Part shown: positions 16,574-22,274 of the stretch, piece after piece
How the letters are laid out: each line of letters opens with the position of its first letter
Position numbering within the stretch: the first letter of the stretch is position 1
Origin: a virus
Length of the DNA stretch: 22,274 nt
Strand: one strand, 5' to 3'
Virus record (IMG/VR): IMGVR_UViG_3300030098_007065
Coordinates: 40,919-63,192 of that record
Notes under the pieces: model-generated
Database searches by the model: none
Told to the model about the DNA's origin: nothing
What the model saw: only the letters and a program-made list of their open reading frames with translations
Made by a program: the position numbers and the translations under genes

Positions 16574-17886
16574 AAATTAAGAGAATTACATCCTTCTTCA
16601 TCAGCGCATATATCTCTTTCTTTAAGTTGCGCTAGATAATCTTCAAACTCTTCCATTGTAGGGAAAGGCATCCATACAGTACCACCAGTACTTGTTGGAT
16701 GAGAATGTGACCCTGATAAAGCACCATTAGTTATTTCTAATGTTTTATTAGAGGCGCTCTGTGGATTTGTAAAAGTAGTTACATTTAAAACTCCAGGGAA
16801 AGTACCAAGTCGATCAATTGCTGTTTCTGGTGGCGTCAATTGTGTACCACCAATATTTTTATTTTCTTTTGGATTATTTCCACTACCTCCTTGACCAGCT
16901 ACAGTATATAAATCGAAAGACCCTGATGCAGTAGATATAGTTAAACCAAAATCAGGCACGGAAGGACCACAACAACAACTACAGCATACTTCAACACACT
17001 CTTCGTCAATATATTCATTTCCTTGCTCATCAAATGCTTTCTTTAATATTAGAAATGACTTACAGACTTTACCATTTTCTGTTTTTGAAATATTTTGTTC
17101 TGGATCAAAAAAGTTTATATCTCTTTTATAATTAAACAATCTAAATGCATCAGGACCAAGATAACTTTCTACTAACTGTATTATTGAGTCGGCAATACCA
17201 CGGAGCACGTTACTAAACTTTATATCTTTAAGCATTAGATTACCAACAGCAATTGTAGATGATGCATATTCACCTAGATATTCACTATTAACTCGCTCTA
17301 CTGTACGTTTATCAATATACGGTAAAGTGTTATCACTATATATAGCGCTTTCTGAATTATAATTAAACACATCTGAACATGTTCTTTGACAAGTATTAAG
17401 ATTTCTTCTTATAAACGCTGGTGTCTTTTTAGTTAAATTTGTTGATATGTCACTAGATGAACCATAATATGCAGATACCCCAGCATTTTGCTGTACGGTA
17501 TTAGCTAAACAAGCCATAATATCAGGCGAAGGAAAAAAGCAATTTTGTTCTCTTCCTAATCCTCTATATGGATTTTGTGCGTATACTGCTACTTGATTTG
17601 TAAATGGTCCATTATATAGTAATCTTATATAATATAATGCTGCTTGTTCATCTATTTCAGGATTACCTTTTATAAGATCGTCAACAAAAATACGTAACTG
17701 ATTAAAGCCTAGCTGATATACCTTTTTAAATGATTCGCAAAGCTCTTTATCTTTTTCTGAAAACGTATAGCCGAGAATTGGACCTCTATCTTGATCTTTA
17801 CAATCTGTTTCTATTATAGATGTAAATTGATCTTTAGTAAGTTCTAAAGCTCTTAATGTTTCAACACTTTTATTACAAATAGCCAT
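16570..17886 (-). CDS. Cysteine-rich protein in the hub block, unrecognised
   Basis: This 438-residue protein is not assigned to a family. It has 16 cysteines, five of them packed in CCSCCC at 301-306 with Cys297 four residues earlier; pairs at 166/170 and 427/433 add to this. Residues 1-110 look helical and charged, while 308-410 are Gly/Ser/Thr-rich and beta-like with SGSHSHP at 391-397, a His-X-His site. A metal site or disulfide-rich knot is possible, but this is inference. There is no signal peptide or membrane segment. It is the last gene of the hub block, 4 nt after the gp27-like gene, so probably made on the same transcript and present in the virion. A tail-tip or hub-associated structural role is the best guess. 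No enzyme motif is seen. Confidence 0.6.
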   Translation of the reverse strand: MAICNKSVETLRALELTKDQFTSIIETDCKDQDRGPILGYTFSEKDKELCESFKKVYQLGFNQLRIFVDDLIKGNPEIDEQAALYYIRLLYNGPFTNQVAVYAQNPYRGLGREQNCFFPSPDIMACLANTVQQNAGVSAYYGSSSDISTNLTKKTPAFIRRNLNTCQRTCSDVFNYNSESAIYSDNTLPYIDKRTVERVNSEYLGEYASSTIAVGNLMLKDIKFSNVLRGIADSIIQLVESYLGPDAFRLFNYKRDINFFDPEQNISKTENGKVCKSFLILKKAFDEQGNEYIDEECVEVCCSCCCGPSVPDFGLTISTASGSFDLYTVAGQGGSGNNPKENKNIGGTQLTPPETAIDRLGTFPGVLNVTTFTNPQSASNKTLEITNGALSGSHSHPTSTGGTVWMPFPTMEEFEDYLAQLKERDICADEEGCNSLNF

Positions 17887-17890
17887 TTTA

Positions 17891-19282
17891 TTATTTTACA
17901 TCTTTTATTTCTTGACCTGGCCCGACACATGTCTTAATACAAGATATTACATTATAATATCTATCTCTATTAAATAAATGCCTTACTTTCGTAACAAACC
18001 ATCTACCTAATAGCTTCTTATCTACAATTTCCTCATCGTTATTTCTCTTAAAAATATCTATAAATTTACCAGCTTTTCTAGCTGTATCTCCTATATTATC
18101 AATTGCTAGCTGTAAATTATAAAATGTTAAATTAGATACCATTTGAGCTTTTGCAATATTTCTAACATGTTCGGGCTTAAACGGAAGAGCAAATGGTTTA
18201 AAAATATCAGCTTTACTTTGATTAATAGGTAAAAATGGTTCTGGTTTACCACCGACACACTTAAAAACATCTACATAAGATTTTGTCCAATCGTCTTTTA
18301 TATCTTTAATTGTCATTAACTCTTGTACTTCTGTACCTAATACTCTATCAGTAGTTGAAATAGTGTAGTTAGTAAAAAATTCATTACTCCAAGTTACCAT
18401 AGGTGTTGTAAAATTTGTATTTTTTAAAGCATTAGTATATTCATTTACTGGAACTTTTTCATCTATTGGATTACTGCCAACAGTTCCTTCATTCTTTATA
18501 TTAGTTAAATCACCAATACCAAAAGCTTCTTGCGTTAGTTTAGAATTTTGTCCAAAAATTTTACTAATAGGTCGTAATTGATACTTTTTCTTAACTCTAT
18601 CAAATGTTAACATTGCTTGACAAGGTAAATTACCATCAATGAAATAATAAATTCTTAACAAATATCTAATTAAATCTGAATATCTAAATGTTCTTGGAGG
18701 TATTATATATTCTGGAAAGTTATCTATTATCATATCACCAGGCTCCCAATTTTCTAAATCTACAATATCTGATTCAAGAACATCTTCTAGAATTTCTTTT
18801 ATCATATCACCAACAGCAACTCCCGTACCACCTCTACCACCACCACCATACCTTTTTCCATATGGAATCTGCTCATTTAATTTAAAATAATTTTTTTCTA
18901 CTAACGTATACGTCTTAAAATTATTTGATCTATCAGTTTTTGAAACACTGTTATTCTCGTTAACTATAACAAAATCATATTCTAATTTTATTTCATCTTT
19001 TGGTCTCTTATCTAGATTATTAAACAACGTAATAGAAAAAGTATCTCTACCATCACCTCTTGTAAATACATTATTCTCTACAAAATCAAATGGGTTATTA
19101 ACAGTAACACTTGCATTAGCAAATGGTTCAAAAAAGTTTTCCTCTAATTCAAATGTTTGAACTGCTGCTTTTGTAAAGTTAATTTCCCCTGGCTTGTCTG
19201 GATCAATACTCGGTCCTGTGAGATTAAATTTACAGAAAAACTCACTTCCATTAATAGGATAAATGTCTTTACCTGGTTTCAT
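17891..19282 (-). CDS. Baseplate hub protein, gp27-like
   Basis: The protein has 463 residues (T4 gp27 is 391). The N-terminal 140 residues look like a beta-barrel hub domain (FELEENFFEPFANASVTVNN at 44-63), followed by a Gly-rich loop YGKRYGGGGRGGTG at 141-154. A helical stretch around 158-170 and YSDLIRYLLRIYYFIDG at 201-217 follow. The end, about 422-453, has GRWFVTKVRHLFNRDRYYNV, the pattern seen at the C-terminus of gp27/gpD-type hub proteins, where a strand pair closes the second barrel. Hub trimers bridge the tail tube and central spike. The gene starts at TAATG overlapping the gp53 stop by 1 nt, so translation is probably coupled. No lysozyme or spike (gp5) domain is fused. The assignment is moderate. 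Confidence 0.6.
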   Translation of the reverse strand: MKPGKDIYPINGSEFFCKFNLTGPSIDPDKPGEINFTKAAVQTFELEENFFEPFANASVTVNNPFDFVENNVFTRGDGRDTFSITLFNNLDKRPKDEIKLEYDFVIVNENNSVSKTDRSNNFKTYTLVEKNYFKLNEQIPYGKRYGGGGRGGTGVAVGDMIKEILEDVLESDIVDLENWEPGDMIIDNFPEYIIPPRTFRYSDLIRYLLRIYYFIDGNLPCQAMLTFDRVKKKYQLRPISKIFGQNSKLTQEAFGIGDLTNIKNEGTVGSNPIDEKVPVNEYTNALKNTNFTTPMVTWSNEFFTNYTISTTDRVLGTEVQELMTIKDIKDDWTKSYVDVFKCVGGKPEPFLPINQSKADIFKPFALPFKPEHVRNIAKAQMVSNLTFYNLQLAIDNIGDTARKAGKFIDIFKRNNDEEIVDKKLLGRWFVTKVRHLFNRDRYYNVISCIKTCVGPGQEIKDVK

Positions 19283-19689
19283 TAAAAGTGCCTGTCACTA
19301 AAAACAGTAGTTTCCGTAATTTGTTGATAGATTAAACCTCTTTCGTTTTTCTTAATAAATTTTAATTGCATCCCACCTTCAGCATAAAATAAATTATTAA
19401 GAAGAGGTTTGTTTAATAAGTATATTATCCACCAACTATCGATATCGCCATATAAATTAAATGATGTTGTTGTAAGAGGTTCACGTGATTTAACAATATG
19501 CGTATCAAGTAAATCTGGATCTATATTATCTGGAAACTCTATCTTATTTAGTATGTTATAAAAATAAAATTCTTTCCCTTGCTTACTCTCTGTAAATATA
19601 CGAAATATCCTTTCATAACGAGAAACAGGAAGGGTTTCTAGCTCCTCAATTTGGTTTTGATATTTACCTGTTGTACCTGTTAAACTCAT
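19282..19689 (-). CDS. gp53: Baseplate wedge protein gp53
   Basis: This is a 135-residue protein (T4 gp53 is 196, so shorter). It shows the family pattern in order: FYFYNILNKIEFPD at 41-54, DTHIVKSREPLTTTSFNLYG around 62-81, and the hallmark DIDSWWIIYLLNK at 82-94, equivalent to the YGxxxxxWxIxxLN box of gp53 and LysM-like baseplate proteins. In T4, gp53 joins adjacent wedges around the hub and is needed for baseplate closure. It lies between the tube-cap-like and hub-like genes, overlapping each neighbour by one nucleotide through TAATG junctions. In T4 it instead heads the 53-5-6-7 cluster, so here it is separated from gp6. No promoter of its own is visible. Confidence 0.82.
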   Translation of the reverse strand: MSLTGTTGKYQNQIEELETLPVSRYERIFRIFTESKQGKEFYFYNILNKIEFPDNIDPDLLDTHIVKSREPLTTTSFNLYGDIDSWWIIYLLNKPLLNNLFYAEGGMQLKFIKKNERGLIYQQITETTVFSDRHF

Positions 19690-20816
19690 TATCTTCCAAA
19701 CCTTTCATTTCTTTGTCTTAATAATTGGGAATTTTCATTAGCTAAAGTTTGAGGTGAGAAATTTGATGGTGGTCCTACAAAATTCTCACCTGTCTCAAAC
19801 TGCTCTCTCAGTTGACCTAAAGCTGCAGCCCTTTCACGTTCATACTCAACTCCACTTTGACTTGGTGTTTGTACAAATTTCATAAAGTTAGCCGGCTCAA
19901 TTGTTAATGATATAAAGTTTAATGTTATAATATAAGCTTCAGGAATTATAACATCGTTAATTTTTCTTCTTTGACCTAACATTGATATGCCAAAATTTTC
20001 TAAGTAAGCCCATTCTATATATCTTAATCCAGGTACTTCAATATGATAGATTGCTGGGAAGGTCATACCTAACGGTCCTTCTCGTCTAGGTCTATTTATA
20101 ATAGTAAACTCTTTTATAAACTCAGCATTTTTTAGAGGTGCGTCATCATTTAATGTATTAGATAAAGCAAATGATATTTGTAACCCTTGATCAGTGTTAG
20201 CATATTGATAGAATTTTGGCGTTTCAATAAATGATCCAGGTGCACCTATCGATTTTGTACCTGCCATTTGACCTTGCATAGTTGCTGCTTTACTACCTAG
20301 GTCATTTAAAAATGATCCAAGCCTACCCATCCCCCCAATCATAGTCTGATCAGCTGTTGTATCACTTAAAGATTTTACACCTTCAACTAAACCAGCACCA
20401 ACAGATAAAAGACCTTTTCCTAAAGCAGCTCCACCACCGATTAATTTTTCTCCTGCACCAGCCAAGTTTTCAATTATTTCTGCACCTACCATACGCGCTC
20501 CTCGCTGACTTATAGGGGAAAAGGAATCAGAATATTCATTACTAAATGCTCGAAAATCATCTGTAAAAAAAGGAAAAAAGAATGTATCAATTATTTCTCC
20601 TCCTTGATAAAGACCTTTATAAAAAGCAATACCATCATCACCAACTGTATCCGTGAATCGAACAGTATTCATATAACCTTGAACAAATTGTTGCAATTGA
20701 TTACTATTAAGTGTATGCGCCGTACATATAGCTACTGGCGCCTCTTCCCTCAAAGCTGAGTTTCTTGGAACAGAGGTCCAGTCATAATTTCTAACTATAT
20801 CCGAATCAACCGGCAT
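19689..20816 (-). CDS. Baseplate tail-tube cap protein, gp48-like
   Basis: The protein has 375 residues (T4 gp48 is 364). Residues 108-150 are Gly/Ala-rich and may form a flexible linker or helical insertion. The C-terminal region resembles gp48-type tube proteins: TPKFYQYANTDQGLQISFAL at 199-218, FPAIYHIEVPGLRYIEWAYL at 253-272, and IPEAYIITLNFISLT at 291-305, which is the final strand pair seen in tube and tube-cap folds. In T4, gp48 and gp54 sit on the hub and start tube polymerisation. I cannot separate gp48 from gp54 by eye; length and strand order favour gp48. It precedes gp53 with a 1-nt overlap and has a late-type box that overlaps the end of the gene before it, making it the head of a gp48-gp53-hub-cysteine-rich unit. 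Confidence 0.58.
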   Translation of the reverse strand: MPVDSDIVRNYDWTSVPRNSALREEAPVAICTAHTLNSNQLQQFVQGYMNTVRFTDTVGDDGIAFYKGLYQGGEIIDTFFFPFFTDDFRAFSNEYSDSFSPISQRGARMVGAEIIENLAGAGEKLIGGGAALGKGLLSVGAGLVEGVKSLSDTTADQTMIGGMGRLGSFLNDLGSKAATMQGQMAGTKSIGAPGSFIETPKFYQYANTDQGLQISFALSNTLNDDAPLKNAEFIKEFTIINRPRREGPLGMTFPAIYHIEVPGLRYIEWAYLENFGISMLGQRRKINDVIIPEAYIITLNFISLTIEPANFMKFVQTPSQSGVEYERERAAALGQLREQFETGENFVGPPSNFSPQTLANENSQLLRQRNERFGR

Positions 20817-20821
20817 AATAA

Positions 20822-20829
20822 TATTTATG
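20822..20829 (-). promoter_or_regulatory. Late-promoter-like box CATAAATA
   Basis: CATAAATA on the minus strand lies five nt before the ATG at 20816. The TAA stop of the preceding tape-measure-like gene (20825-20827) is contained in the box, so one sequence serves as stop codon and putative promoter. Confidence 0.5.
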
Positions 20830-22274
20830 TCAGAGTACCGGGTGTATGCATACTATAAGCGGAATTATAAAACTCAGTTCGACTATCAGCAAATTCTGGA
20901 CCTGTTGGATCTCCTTGCGTTCCGGGTATAGAATCTGATGGCTGTGATACATTGAGTATAGTATTACCTGAACCGCCAACACTACCCCCGGCTGGCTTTT
21001 TGACTAATAATTGGGTAAGTTGTACAAGTTGGGCTAAATGGTTGTTTGATACACCAATTGCTTTTACTTGTAATCTTCCTAAAGCGTTACTAAGTGTTAA
21101 AGCTTTTGAATTTCCATTTGCTGTTAAAAATGGGTCACTAAATATTTGACTAACAGTAGTATGACGTTTTGGTTGTCTTACTTCGTTTATTAAATTTTTT
21201 ATACTATTACCAGTTTCACCAAGAAACTCGCCAATAGCTCCGCCCGGCTTCATACCCATAACAACATCTTTTTCGCTAAACGGAGTAACAACTCCACGTT
21301 GGATAATAAAGTCTTGTAATTCTGTAGGCATTTTCCTATCCTCAACGCCTGTAAATAATCTACCAATTGATAGTTTTGCAGAATCTGGTACTATATATGT
21401 GCTAAGCAAATCACCAATAAAGCGACCTAAGAGATCTCCACTAACCCCTCCTAAAAATGCTCCTATAGGTGTGCCTAAGAAAGCAAATGGACCAGAAGCT
21501 GCACCAGCTACACCACCTAAGAATGCACCACCTGCTGCACCAATTGCCGCTGTAATACCTTTTATAGCTCTTCGCCCAGCAGCTTCATTTAATTGACTAG
21601 CAGAAAATCCAGTTGGGTCTTCTAAATGTCTCTTTTTTAGCTTTTTTATATCAGCAGCTGTAAACAATCCTTCAATAGCTGGTCCAATGATAGGAATTCT
21701 TCTAGCTGTACCTCCTAGAAATCTTGCTATATTTGCCCCTCCTTTACCAATAACACTTTCAAATCCTTTTCTTATCACCATCATGACAGGCTGCAGAGCT
21801 TTCTCACCAACAAGCTTAGCTCCTTTAACTACAATATCTTTACCCTTAGCTACAGTTTTAACAGTAAAGTCTTTAGCTTGTACAGCTTTATCAGCAACAA
21901 ATTTTGCACCTGAACCAATTAACTCCCCACCACTTTTAAGAGCCTTGCCAGCAAAATCACCAATTTTTCCAAAAAGGCCCTTCGACTTCGGCGGCGATCT
22001 TCTTGCTGGTGTTGGTCGTCTTGGAGGTCGTGCTGCTACAGCTGCAGAGAGAGCATTTTTTGTAGCAGTACCTACAGCAGATAATGCACTTGCAAGTGCA
22101 TTTTTTGCAGACATTATAAAGTTTTTAGCAGATGCTAAGCCGCTATTAATAGCACCCGTAAAACCTTTCCAGAAAGATGAATTTCTAAATCCAGTATATA
22201 AATTTTTAAAGAAATTACCTACACCAGTAAATCCTGCTTTGATAGCAGTCCACGCCGCTGATCCTACATTTTTT
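20825..22274 (-). CDS. Tape-measure-like tail protein (5' end outside window)
   Basis: The frame is open to the right edge, giving 482 complete codons before the TAA. An ATG at 22114 would give 429 residues, but the 53 codons upstream encode the same kind of sequence (for example AIKAGFTGVGNFFKNLYTGF), so the true start lies beyond the window. Counting from that internal Met, residues 28-46 are Pro/Arg-rich and 47-120 are amphipathic Lys/Gly/Ala helices. Residues 189-238 are a strikingly hydrophobic Gly/Ala run (AAIGAAGGAFLGG, then GAFLGGVSGDLLG) that could span or insert into a membrane. The C-terminal 70 residues are Gly/Ser/Pro-rich. This layout and the position before the tube cap fit the C-terminal part of a tape-measure or hub protein (gp29 position in T4). 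The identification is by character, not by motif. Confidence 0.55.
   Translation of the reverse strand, partial: KNVGSAAWTAIKAGFTGVGNFFKNLYTGFRNSSFWKGFTGAINSGLASAKNFIMSAKNALASALSAVGTATKNALSAAVAARPPRRPTPARRSPPKSKGLFGKIGDFAGKALKSGGELIGSGAKFVADKAVQAKDFTVKTVAKGKDIVVKGAKLVGEKALQPVMMVIRKGFESVIGKGGANIARFLGGTARRIPIIGPAIEGLFTAADIKKLKKRHLEDPTGFSASQLNEAAGRRAIKGITAAIGAAGGAFLGGVAGAASGPFAFLGTPIGAFLGGVSGDLLGRFIGDLLSTYIVPDSAKLSIGRLFTGVEDRKMPTELQDFIIQRGVVTPFSEKDVVMGMKPGGAIGEFLGETGNSIKNLINEVRQPKRHTTVSQIFSDPFLTANGNSKALTLSNALGRLQVKAIGVSNNHLAQLVQLTQLLVKKPAGGSVGGSGNTILNVSQPSDSIPGTQGDPTGPEFADSRTEFYNSAYSMHTPGTLT

Noticed and set aside
16565-16592. Hairpin GATGT/ACATC around the stops of the gp16-like and cysteine-rich genes
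   Set aside because: Only five base pairs with an 18-nt loop and no T tract; not a credible terminator.
18688-18885. Plus-strand open frame with a His/Tyr/Leu-rich product
   Set aside because: It is antisense to the gp27-like gene; the composition is just the complement of its Gly-rich loop and neighbouring codons, with no promoter or neighbour on that strand.
21399-21596. Plus-strand Pro/Ala-rich open frame
   Set aside because: It is the antisense shadow of the Gly/Ala-rich run in the tape-measure-like gene; low complexity and no start signal.
1-22274. CRISPR array, tRNA, insertion sequence, toxin-antitoxin or defence system
   Set aside because: Looked for repeats, cloverleaf-like gaps, transposase and nuclease motifs; coding is continuous and none was seen.

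Overview
The window is a strongly AT-rich, almost gap-free stretch of a contractile-tailed, T4-like phage genome. Recognisable T4-type parts are baseplate wedge proteins gp6, gp25 and gp53, a hub-like protein, a tube-cap-like protein, a small terminase-like protein, the small clamp-loader subunit gp44 and a dUTPase. No bacterial housekeeping gene, tRNA, IS or CRISPR is visible. The base composition, compact layout and large beta-rich baseplate proteins with no simple T4 counterpart suggest a marine T4-like myovirus (cyanophage- or pelagiphage-like). That host assignment is inference.

Layout, read right to left because most genes are on the minus strand. (1) 22274-16570 is a tail-tip and hub block: a tape-measure-like protein entering from the right edge, a gp48-like tube cap, gp53, a gp27-like hub protein and a cysteine-rich protein. 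(2) 16573-13808 is a mixed-strand island: gp16-like small terminase (+), dUTPase and gp44 (-), then two unrecognised plus-strand genes. (3) 13754-1 is a long minus-strand wedge and peripheral baseplate block: gp25, gp6, a PKD-containing protein, a 989-residue protein at the T4 gp7 position, a small PKD-like protein, a LamG-like protein, a possible beta-propeller protein, and a collar/gp10-C-like protein running off the left edge. Every stretch without a gene is under 60 bases.

The genes mostly build one machine. The right block would give the central hub and tube cap, gp25/gp6/gp53 the conserved wedge, and the left block the outer baseplate that meets the cell surface, rich in carbohydrate- or protein-binding type folds. 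The dUTPase-gp44 pair belongs to DNA metabolism and probably has different timing.

The clearest regulatory signal is an (N)ATAAATA or ATTAAATA box 5-8 nt before seven start codons on both strands, matching the T4-type late promoter. Its position would put transcription starts at or next to the start codon, predicting leaderless or nearly leaderless late mRNAs. Genes without the box generally overlap or abut the gene before them, or (dUTPase, the 94-residue gene) have sigma70-like elements. Both convergent gene pairs end inside a shared TTAA. Two gene starts are placed at internal ATGs rather than upstream TTGs, and both edge genes are incomplete.
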